Below, one piece after another: positions 1 to 8,596 of a stretch of DNA of 64,000 bases (its first letter is position 1; each line of letters starts with the position of its first letter). The stretch lies in the NCBI RefSeq assembly GCF_017896165.1, contig NZ_JAFCNB010000009.1:124001-188000 (forward strand). The letters run 5' to 3'. The notes beneath the pieces were generated by a model that saw only the letters and a list, made by a program, of their open reading frames with translations, was not told the DNA's origin and ran no database searches. The stretch comes from Microbispora oryzae (GTDB lineage: Bacteria; Actinomycetota; Actinomycetes; Streptosporangiales; Streptosporangiaceae). Made by a program: the position numbers and the translations under genes.

Positions 1-567
1 GAACAGCCGGTAGAGCGCGTGGGCGGAGGCCGACGCGTACTCCGCGGGCTTCCACACCACGGCGTTGCCGCACAGCAGCGCGGGCACGAGATACCACGAC
101 GGGACCGCGACGGGGAAGTTGCCGGCCGTGACGATCGCCGCCACGCCCACCGGCACGCGGAAGGTGAAAAGGCTCTTGTCCGGCATCTCCGAGGGGACGG
201 TCTGCCCGTACAGGCGGCGGCCCTCGCCGAGGAAGAAGTCGCAGGTGTCGACGATCTCGCGGACCTCCCCGAGCGACTCCGCGTACGGCTTGCCGATCTC
301 CTCGGTGACCAGGCGGGCCAGGGTCTCGGCGTTGGCCTCGACCAGGCGCCCGATGGAGGCGATCGCCCGGCCACGCACCGGCGCGGGGACCCGCGCCCAG
401 TCGTGCCGCGCCGCCGCGGCGGCGCGGCAGGCGCCGGCGAACACCTCCGGGCCGCCGAGCAGGACGGTCGCGACGGTCTCCGCCGGCCGTGCCGGGTTGA
501 CCGACTCGTAGGGGACACCCGAGGGGACGTCCGCGCCCCCGACGATGGAAACGATCTGCCGAGCCAC
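1..567 (-). CDS. Aldehyde dehydrogenase family protein, N-terminal part
   Basis: NAD(P)-dependent oxidation of an aldehyde to a carboxylic acid; substrate not determinable. The 189 visible residues are the N-terminal part of the ALDH cofactor domain: an EIGKP segment near residue 68, the conserved NFPVAVPSWYLVPAL stretch and GNAVVWKPAEY near the window edge. The gene runs off the window, so the catalytic Cys and Glu are not visible. I chose the GTG at 565-567 because GGAGG lies 5 bases upstream. It starts 39 bases after the stop of the LuxR-type regulator on the same strand, so it may be co-transcribed with it. The NFPVAVPSWY form resembles semialdehyde dehydrogenase (ALDH7-like) members, but that is only an inference. 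Confidence 0.85.
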   Translation of the reverse strand, partial: MARQIVSIVGGADVPSGVPYESVNPARPAETVATVLLGGPEVFAGACRAAAAARHDWARVPAPVRGRAIASIGRLVEANAETLARLVTEEIGKPYAESLGEVREIVDTCDFFLGEGRRLYGQTVPSEMPDKSLFTFRVPVGVAAIVTAGNFPVAVPSWYLVPALLCGNAVVWKPAEYASASAHALYRLF

Positions 568-606
568 CGCTGACCTCCGGAAGGATTTCTCTGCCTGGCG
601 TCTCGA

Positions 607-3483
607 TTACACAGTATTTCCGGTGTTTCCGTCCGCCACGCCTGAGACCATCCCCTCCCTGTGGGCGATCGCGGCGGCCTGCCCCCGGTTGGTCACGCCC
701 AGCTTCGCGAGGATGTTCGACACGTGGACGCTGACCGTCTTCTGCGAGATGAACAGCCGCTCACCGATCTCCCGGTTGCCCAGCCCGGCCGCGACGTGCG
801 CGAGCACCTCACGCTCCCGGCCGGTCAGCGCCGCGAGGACGTCCGGCTCCGCCGCCTGCCGCGAATCGCCGGCCGGCCGGAAGCGGGCCCGGCGTCCCAG
901 CTCGCCCAGTGCCGCCAGGAGCGGCCCCGCCCCGAGGTCGCGGGCGGTGCCCGTGGCCGCCTCCCACTCCTGGAGCGCGGCGTCCCGGTCGCCTGACTCC
1001 AGCAGCGACTCCGCCAGCCGCCGCCGCGTCCGCGCCTCCTCGTAGACGAAGCCGAACCCCCAGGCGTCCGCGGCGCGGCGCCAGACCGCGGGATCGGCCG
1101 TGCCACGCGCCCGGTGCCACTCCGCCTCCGCGCGGGCCAGCCAGGCGGCGCCCTCCGGGCCGAGTTCGGCCCGCGGCCCGGCCGGGCCGTTCTCCGCCGC
1201 CCAGCGCGCCCGGCCGAGCAGGTCGTCGCCCCGCCCGTCCGGCCGTCCCGCGTCCGCGAGCGCCGACAGCCCGGTCGCCACGACCCGGATCAAACCCGCG
1301 TCGGACGGGTCCAGTGCCTCGACGATCGCCTCGACGTGCTCAAGCGCGATCGCGGGGTCGCCGCGCCAGAGAGCCTGCTCGGCGGCCATGCCCCGGGAGA
1401 TGTAGGCCACCAGCTCGTCGGACCAGAATTTCGAGAGCCATCGGAGCCGTTCGTCGGCTCCGGGCCGGCCCCGGCCCACCTCGACGAACAGCGCGAACGA
1501 CGACAGCGTGGCCTCCGCCCGGGTGCCCACCCGCACGGGGAAGCCCTCGGCCAGCCGTTCCGCGGCGTCCCAATCACCGCCCGCATAGCGAACCAGGTAG
1601 TCGAGGAACCTCAGGTCAGTGCCGTAGGTGCTCCAGGTGAGGCCGTTCTCGCGGGACAGTTCGATGCCCGCCCGCGCCGTCGGCCCGGCGGCGCGCAGCC
1701 GCCCCCGCTCGTACTGCACGCGGGCGTGGTTGAAACGCGCCCGCAGGTCGATCGCCAGGTCGTCGGACCGGCCGACGGCCTCCGCCAGGAGCTCCTCCGC
1801 GCGGTCGGCGGTGCCCGCCGCCTCCTCCTGCAGCGCTAGCGACACCAGCGCGCTGGCCTCCGCGTCGTGCGCGCCGGTCGCGCGGGCTACCTCCAGCGCC
1901 CGCGTCGCCGTCGCCTTCGCCTCGTCGACGCGGAGGTTGTACCAGAGCGTCCTGCCGTAGGTGGCCAGCGCCATGGCTCGCAGCGGGCTCTCCGGCGCGA
2001 GCTCGACCGCCTCCTGCGCCATCCGGAGCATCTCCCCGGCGTCACCGTCGTCGTCGGCGAGGAAGTAGGCCAGCCGCTCGGCGGTCTCGGCCCGGACGAC
2101 GGGGTCGTCGGCGAGCCGGTAGAGGCGGCGCAACTGGTGGATCGCCCGGTGGTAGTCGCCCACGGCGGCGGCGGTGCGGGCGCTGAGCAGCGCGATCGCG
2201 GCGCGGGACGCTCCGGCGAGCGCCTCGGCCTCCGGCACCCGCTCCCACAGTTCGAGCGCCTGTTCCAGATGCCGGTGGGCCTCCGCGGGCGCGCCGAGCC
2301 TGGCCGCGCTCCGGCCCGCCTCGACCGAGGTGGCCAGCGCGTGAGCGAGGTCGTGGCTCGCCAGGTAGTGGTGGGCCAGCTCCGCGGCCGAGCCGCCGCG
2401 CTCGGCCAGCAGCCGGGCGAACGTCGCGTGCAGCCGGGTCCGCTCGCCGGGGAGCAGGTCGTCGTAGACGGCCTCCTGCAGCAACGCGTGGCGGAAGACG
2501 TAGCCGTCGGTGCCCGCCGTCAGCAGGCGCCGGGAGACGATCTCCCGCAGCGCCTCCTCCAGGGGGAGGTCGGCGAGCCCGGTGGCGTCGCGCAGCAGGT
2601 CGTGGTCGACGCGGCGGCCCGCGACGGCCGCGACCCGCAGCACCTGCCCGGCGGTGTCGGAGAGCGCCTCGAGCCGGGCGAGCAGCAGATCGGCCAGGCT
2701 GCTCGGCAGCCCGCCGCGGTCTTCCGCCGCGGCGAGCAGCTCCTCGGCGAAGAACGGGTTGCCGCCCGCCCGCTCGATCACCCGGGTCACGACGGCCCCG
2801 TCGTTCCCGTCGAGGGTGGACAGGTATTCGGCCATCTCGCCGTCGTCGAACGGCCGCAGCTCGACCCCCGTGACCAGCGGCAGGCGCTGCAGTTCCGCGA
2901 GGACCTGCCGTAGCGGATGGCGCCGGTGGAGGTCGTCGGTGCGATAGGTGGCGACCAGGCACACCCGCTCGCGCTGCAGCATGCGGGTGAGGAAGACCAG
3001 CAGGTCGCGGGTGGACCGGTCGGCCCAGTGGACGTCCTCGACCACGAACAGCACCGGGCTGAGCCCGGCGACCTCGGCCAGCATGTCGATCACCGAGCCG
3101 AACAGCCGCTGCTGCGCCAGGGTGCCCACGGGGGCGCCGGCCGGGTCGGCGTCGTGGCCCGGCAGGAGCCGCCGGAGCGCCGGCCGCGCCTCGACGGCGG
3201 AGACGACGGGGCCGGCGGGATCGGCCAGAGCGCCGCGCAGCGCGTCCGTCAGCGGCAGATACGGCAGGGCGTCGCCGAGCTCGGCGCACTGGCCGACCAG
3301 GATGACGAAGCCCTGCCGCCTGGCCCGGTCGCAGAGCTCCGTGACCAACCGGGTCTTGCCGATCCCGGCGTCCCCGCCCACGAGCGCGACCCCGGCGAGG
3401 CCCGCGGCGGCGGCGTCGAGCACGGCTGCAAGACGGTCGAGCTCCCTGGAGCGACCGATCAGTCTCCGCGCGTTTCGCGCCAT
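607..3483 (-). CDS. Large ATP-binding LuxR-family (LAL-type) transcriptional regulator
   Basis: About 958 residues. N-terminal AAA/NACHT-like ATPase with Walker A GGDAGIGKTR near residue 28-40 and Walker B LFVVEDVHWAD about 110 residues later, a long TPR-like alpha-helical middle, and a C-terminal LuxR HTH (LTGREREVLAHVAAGLGNREIGERL, QKTVSVHVSNIL). This is the LAL/MalT-like architecture: an inducer-binding, ATP-dependent cytoplasmic activator. The reading frame is open 97 codons further upstream, but that stretch is low complexity. I place the start at ATG 3481-3483 (MARNARRLIGRSREL), where LAL homology normally begins; GGAGG lies rather far upstream (about 20 bases), so the start is not certain. 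It is divergent from the xylanase gene and directly precedes the aldehyde dehydrogenase gene. Its target is unknown; both neighbours are candidates. Confidence 0.9.
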   Translation of the reverse strand: MARNARRLIGRSRELDRLAAVLDAAAAGLAGVALVGGDAGIGKTRLVTELCDRARRQGFVILVGQCAELGDALPYLPLTDALRGALADPAGPVVSAVEARPALRRLLPGHDADPAGAPVGTLAQQRLFGSVIDMLAEVAGLSPVLFVVEDVHWADRSTRDLLVFLTRMLQRERVCLVATYRTDDLHRRHPLRQVLAELQRLPLVTGVELRPFDDGEMAEYLSTLDGNDGAVVTRVIERAGGNPFFAEELLAAAEDRGGLPSSLADLLLARLEALSDTAGQVLRVAAVAGRRVDHDLLRDATGLADLPLEEALREIVSRRLLTAGTDGYVFRHALLQEAVYDDLLPGERTRLHATFARLLAERGGSAAELAHHYLASHDLAHALATSVEAGRSAARLGAPAEAHRHLEQALELWERVPEAEALAGASRAAIALLSARTAAAVGDYHRAIHQLRRLYRLADDPVVRAETAERLAYFLADDDGDAGEMLRMAQEAVELAPESPLRAMALATYGRTLWYNLRVDEAKATATRALEVARATGAHDAEASALVSLALQEEAAGTADRAEELLAEAVGRSDDLAIDLRARFNHARVQYERGRLRAAGPTARAGIELSRENGLTWSTYGTDLRFLDYLVRYAGGDWDAAERLAEGFPVRVGTRAEATLSSFALFVEVGRGRPGADERLRWLSKFWSDELVAYISRGMAAEQALWRGDPAIALEHVEAIVEALDPSDAGLIRVVATGLSALADAGRPDGRGDDLLGRARWAAENGPAGPRAELGPEGAAWLARAEAEWHRARGTADPAVWRRAADAWGFGFVYEEARTRRRLAESLLESGDRDAALQEWEAATGTARDLGAGPLLAALGELGRRARFRPAGDSRQAAEPDVLAALTGREREVLAHVAAGLGNREIGERLFISQKTVSVHVSNILAKLGVTNRGQAAAIAHREGMVSGVADGNTGNTV

Positions 3484-3733
3484 CACGGTGGCGAGTATGT
3501 CAGGCCTCCGCGGCACCGCACCTCCCCTCGATAGCGCCCGCGAGAGGGCACCCGGGCCCGGTGGCCTCTCCGCGCACGTCGTCACAGCCGGGAGCATGGC
3601 AGGCGGCACCGACATTCCCGTCCGCCGGCGGGAACGCCGGCCCCCGGAGGTCCGCCTGCCCGCGGAGCGTTGATCGGTGAGCTCTGCAACTTTCAGCGAG
3701 GCCGTTTCGGCCGGTGTGCTGGCGATCGCATGA

Positions 3734-5068
<1,335 letters not shown>

Positions 5069-5097
5069 TCCGCTGAACCCTCCCCTCAGGTGAGAGG

Positions 5098-5130
5098 GCT
5101 CCGGTGCGGCGGAACCCGCCGCACCGGAGC
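5098..5130 (+). terminator. Perfect 15-bp stem hairpin after xylanase
   Basis: Left arm GCTCCGGTGCGGCGG (5098-5112), 3-base loop AAC, right arm CCGCCGCACCGGAGC (5116-5130). No T-run follows, which is normal for actinobacterial terminators. Confidence 0.85.
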
Positions 5131-5171
5131 GTTCCCCGCCGACTCCGAGGCCAATTGTCGGAGGCCGTGGC

Positions 5172-5177
5172 TAGTCT
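5172..5177 (+). promoter_or_regulatory. -10-like TAGTCT for leaderless start of MoxR/vWA cluster
   Basis: TAGTCT ends 7 bases before GTG 5185, the spacing expected when transcription begins at the start codon. No Shine-Dalgarno sequence is present. Probable promoter of the 5185-13625 operon. Confidence 0.5.
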
Positions 5178-5184
5178 GCGGCGC

Positions 5185-6180
5185 GTGATGGAACGGCGGA
5201 GCCGGGAGCCTTTGTCGGCGGATGCTCCCGACAGCATGACCAGCGCGGGCGGCGGGGCACACGCGGCGGCCAGGCGCACCCACGCGGAGCAGCGGGAGCG
5301 CAGGGTCGCCGCGGGCCTGTCGGAGCTGGAGCGGTGGCTGGCCGACCAGGTCGGGCAGGGCATCGCGCAGGCACGGCAGACGGGTCCTGCGGACTGGGAC
5401 GACCTCGCCCGGCGGCTGGTTGACGCCCAGGCGCCGGGCGTGGCCGGCACGGTCACCCGGCTCTCGCGCGTGCTCACCGCAGAGGAGTGGCCGGGCCTTC
5501 TTCTCGGGGAGTACGCGCTGCTCCATCTGCTCGCGGTCGCCCATCGCCGCGCCGCCGCGCTGCCCGAGCCGTTGCGGCGGACCGTGCGGGCGAGGGTCGG
5601 CTTCCCCGTGACCAGGGAGTCCGTCCTGGCCACCCCGGCGGTGCGGGACCACTGGGATGTCGTCGGCCGCCGGGACGAGGAGCAGGACCGGCTGGTCGCC
5701 CGGCGCGCGTGGCTGGCAGGGCGCACGACGGGCCGCCTGGCGATGGTGCTGTCGTTCTCGCCGGCCGGGCAGCCGATCGAGCCCTTTCCGCCGCCGGGCA
5801 CGACGATCGACGCCGACCTGGCCTTCTATCCGGGGGCGTCGCCACTGCGTGCCCTGGTGGCCGAGCGGCGGGGCCTCGTCGACGCGGGACCGCCCCCGGG
5901 GACGAAGGTCTCGCAGGTCCCCGCGCTGATCGCGGAGGTGCTCGCGGCAGATCCCTGGACCGACTCCTGGCCGCTGGTGCTCGACGGGGCCGTCCCCTGC
6001 CCGGACTGCATCGCGGACGACGAGGGGAACGCGCTGCCGCTGCATCCGTCCGCGGGCGTCCCATGGCGGCTGCTGGCCGTCTCCGGCGGACGGCCGGTGA
6101 CGGTCGCCGCCGAATGGACACCCCGTGGGCTGCGGCCCCTCGCCACGTGGGACGAGGAGGGCCGGGTGGCGCCGTTATGA
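5185..6180 (+). CDS. SWIM-family protein lacking the SWIM zinc finger (MoxR/vWA cluster)
   Basis: About 331 residues. It resembles the C-terminal two thirds of the actinobacterial SWIM-domain proteins that open MoxR/vWA clusters: HAEQRERRVAAGLSELERWLADQVGQG near residue 32, DAQAPGVAGTVTRL, and a conserved end (WTPRGLRPLATW). The usual N-terminal CxCx(n)CxH SWIM finger of about 100 residues is absent: the region upstream is a terminator hairpin and no Cys/His motif occurs in any frame. A CPDC pair is present near residue 273. Start at GTG 5185 (or ATG 5188), 7 bases after TAGTCT; ATG 5236 is an alternative. It overlaps the next gene by ATGA. Function unknown; probably an accessory or substrate-recognition partner of the ATPase/vWA pair. 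Confidence 0.7.
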   Translation: MMERRSREPLSADAPDSMTSAGGGAHAAARRTHAEQRERRVAAGLSELERWLADQVGQGIAQARQTGPADWDDLARRLVDAQAPGVAGTVTRLSRVLTAEEWPGLLLGEYALLHLLAVAHRRAAALPEPLRRTVRARVGFPVTRESVLATPAVRDHWDVVGRRDEEQDRLVARRAWLAGRTTGRLAMVLSFSPAGQPIEPFPPPGTTIDADLAFYPGASPLRALVAERRGLVDAGPPPGTKVSQVPALIAEVLAADPWTDSWPLVLDGAVPCPDCIADDEGNALPLHPSAGVPWRLLAVSGGRPVTVAAEWTPRGLRPLATWDEEGRVAPL

Positions 6181-7529
6181 CGGCCTCCTGGGAGGAGTTG
6201 GTGTCCACCGCGCTGGTGGGCGCCGACCGTCGCGCCGTCCCACCGGAGAGCCTGCTGGAGCAGGCCGCCGAGCAGGTGGTCCGGATGCGCGCGGGACGGC
6301 GGCCGGGCCGGAGCAGGCCGCCGGCCCCGGCGGCGGCGGAGACGCTGCCGCCCGTGCCCGGTGCCGCCGCGGACCGGCTGGCCCGGATGCTCGCCGGTGA
6401 GCAGAGCAGGCTGCTGACCGAGTGGCTGGAGACGGCCGCCGCCCGGCGGGTGCGGGTCCCGGCCGGCATGCTCCCCGGCCTGCTCGACCTCGGGGCGCGG
6501 GACCGGTCGATCCGCGCCTGCCTCGGGACGGTCACAGGAACGCGGGGCCGCTGGCTCGCCGGGCTCAACCCCGCCTGGTCCTACCTCCTCGACGAGCCGG
6601 CCCACCTGCCCCCGGACGAGGTGTGGGAGCTGGGCACGAGCGGCGATCGGCGCGCCTGGCTGGCCGCGACGCGCGCGCGTGACCCGGCCGCGGCGCGCGA
6701 GCTGCTCGAAGGCGGCTGGAGTGCGGAGACGCCGGAGGACCGGGCGGCATTCGTGGCGCTGCTCGCCGACCGCCTGAGCATGGACGACGAGCCGTTTCTG
6801 GAGGCGGCGCTCGACGACCGCCGTCGCGAGGTGCGCCAGGCGGCGGCCGACCTGCTCACCCGGCTGCCCGGGTCGCGGCTGGCCCTGCGGATGACCGGGC
6901 GGGCGGCCCGCCTGGTCCGCCGGGACGGCCGGGGGCTGCGGGCCGAGCCGCCGAAGGCCTGCGACAGCACGATGGAGCGCGACGGCGTGCGGGCCAGGCC
7001 GCCCGCCGGGACGGCCCAGCGCGGCTGGTGGCTCCAGCAGGTCGTCGCGCACACCCCGCTGTCCTTCTGGGCCGCCCACCTCGGGTCGCCGGCCGGCGAC
7101 GTCGTGCGGCTCCCGCTCGGCGACTGGGCGCGGGAGGTGCGGATGGGCTGGATCAGGGCCGCCATCCTGCAGCGGGACCCCGCGTGGGCGCGCGCCCTCT
7201 TCGCGGTCGAGCCGCTGACCGACCTGCTGGCCGTGCTGCCTCCGGAGGAGCAGTCGAACCGGGCCGCCGACCTGGTGCGGAGGCAGCCGGTCGACGGGCA
7301 AATGATCATGATGCTGGGCGGGGTGGCCCGGCCCTGGGGCCCGCGGCTGACGGACGCCGTGCTGAAGAAGATCGCCGAGACCGTGGAGGCCCAGCCCTGG
7401 AACGCCGGAGAGCTGATCCGCCTCGCCGGAGAGCGGCTCGACCCCTCCGCGTACGCGCGGGCCGAGGGCGTGCCCGAGCTGACCGCGACCCTGCGCTTCC
7501 GCTTCGAGATGATCAAGGAGCTGTCGTGA
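6177..7529 (+). CDS. DUF5691 family protein (MoxR/vWA cluster)
   Basis: 450 residues, soluble, mostly alpha-helical and Arg/Ala/Leu-rich, with HEAT-like repeated helices (for example FLEAALDDRRREVRQAAADLLTRL in the middle). No catalytic motif is evident. The family is found almost only between the SWIM gene and the MoxR gene of this cluster. The start ATG 6177 overlaps the preceding stop in ATGA and the stop overlaps the next start in GTGA, so the cluster is translationally coupled. Likely a scaffold or adaptor for the ATPase complex; that role is inference from context. Confidence 0.8.
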   Translation: MTASWEELVSTALVGADRRAVPPESLLEQAAEQVVRMRAGRRPGRSRPPAPAAAETLPPVPGAAADRLARMLAGEQSRLLTEWLETAAARRVRVPAGMLPGLLDLGARDRSIRACLGTVTGTRGRWLAGLNPAWSYLLDEPAHLPPDEVWELGTSGDRRAWLAATRARDPAAARELLEGGWSAETPEDRAAFVALLADRLSMDDEPFLEAALDDRRREVRQAAADLLTRLPGSRLALRMTGRAARLVRRDGRGLRAEPPKACDSTMERDGVRARPPAGTAQRGWWLQQVVAHTPLSFWAAHLGSPAGDVVRLPLGDWAREVRMGWIRAAILQRDPAWARALFAVEPLTDLLAVLPPEEQSNRAADLVRRQPVDGQMIMMLGGVARPWGPRLTDAVLKKIAETVEAQPWNAGELIRLAGERLDPSAYARAEGVPELTATLRFRFEMIKELS

Positions 7530-8596
7530 CCACCGTTCTGCGCCCGCACGCGGAGGACCAGTACGCGGACGAGCTGGAGATGCTCGCCAAGACCGACGAC
7601 CGGCCGCGCCCGCCCGGGTGGCGGCTGTCGCCGTGGGCGGTGACCACCTACGTGCTGGGCGACGGAGACCGGATCACGCCGAAGTACGTCGGCCCGAGAC
7701 GGATCGTGGAGGTCGCGGTGGCGACCCTCGCCACCGACCGGGCGCTGCTGCTGCTCGGCGTCCCTGGCACGGCCAAGACCTGGCTGTCGGAGCATCTGGC
7801 CGCCGCCGTCAGCGGCGACTCGACGCTGCTCGTGCAGGGCACCGCGGGCACGCCGGAGGAGGCCGTCCGCTACGGGTGGAACTACGCCCGCCTGCTGGCG
7901 GAGGGCCCCTCGCGGGCCGCCATGACGCCGAGCCCGGTCATGCGGGCCATGGCCGAGGGGCGGCTCGCCCGGGTGGAGGAGCTGACCCGGATGCCGTCCG
8001 ACGTGCAGGACGCCCTGATCACCGTGCTGTCGGAGAAGACGCTGCCGATCCCGGAGCTGGGCGAGGAGGTGCAGGCGGCCCGGGGCTTCAACGTCATCGC
8101 CACCGCCAACGACCGCGACCGGGGCGTGAACGACCTGTCGGGCGCGCTGCGCCGCCGCTTCAACACGGTCGTGCTCCCGGTCCCGTCGACCCCGGAGGAG
8201 GAGGTCGAGATCGTGGCGAGGCGGGTCGCGCAACTCGGCCGCTCCCTCGACCTGCCGGAGGGGGTCGCCGGGATCGAGGAGATCCGGCGGGTCGTCACGG
8301 TCTTCCGCGAGCTGCGCTCGGGCGTCACCTCGGACGGAAGGACCAGGGTCAAGTCTCCGAGCGGCACGATGAGCACGGCCGAGGCCATCTCCGTGGTCAC
8401 GAACGGTGTCGCGCTGGCCGCGCACTTCGGCGACGGGGTGCTGCGCCCGGCGGACGTCGCGGGCGGCATCCTCGGCGCCGTCGTGCAGGACCCCGTGCCG
8501 GACCGCGTGGTCTGGCAGGAGTACCTGGAGACCGTGATCCGCGACCGCGAAGACTGGCGCGACTTCTACCGGGCCTGCCGTGACGCCGCGCTCTGA
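7526..8596 (+). CDS. MoxR-family AAA+ ATPase (YehL-like)
   Basis: 356 residues. Walker A GVPGTAKTWLSEHL near residue 77, Walker B region RLARVEELTRMPSDVQDAL, sensor 1 VIATANDRDRGVNDL and the arginine-finger segment ALRRRFNTVVLP. MoxR ATPases act as chaperones that insert cofactors into, or remodel, partner proteins presented by a vWA protein. The layout here (ATPase, DUF5682, vWA) matches E. coli yehL, yehM, yehP. The start GTG 7526 overlaps the previous stop. The 3' end overlaps the DUF5682 gene by 17 bases, and a 15-bp repeat array begins on its stop codon. Confidence 0.93.
   Translation: MTTVLRPHAEDQYADELEMLAKTDDRPRPPGWRLSPWAVTTYVLGDGDRITPKYVGPRRIVEVAVATLATDRALLLLGVPGTAKTWLSEHLAAAVSGDSTLLVQGTAGTPEEAVRYGWNYARLLAEGPSRAAMTPSPVMRAMAEGRLARVEELTRMPSDVQDALITVLSEKTLPIPELGEEVQAARGFNVIATANDRDRGVNDLSGALRRRFNTVVLPVPSTPEEEVEIVARRVAQLGRSLDLPEGVAGIEEIRRVVTVFRELRSGVTSDGRTRVKSPSGTMSTAEAISVVTNGVALAAHFGDGVLRPADVAGGILGAVVQDPVPDRVVWQEYLETVIRDREDWRDFYRACRDAAL

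Noticed and set aside
19-511. Long plus-strand open frames opposite the aldehyde dehydrogenase gene
   Set aside because: They are high-GC antisense frames. The minus-strand translation has clear ALDH motifs and a good ribosome binding site.
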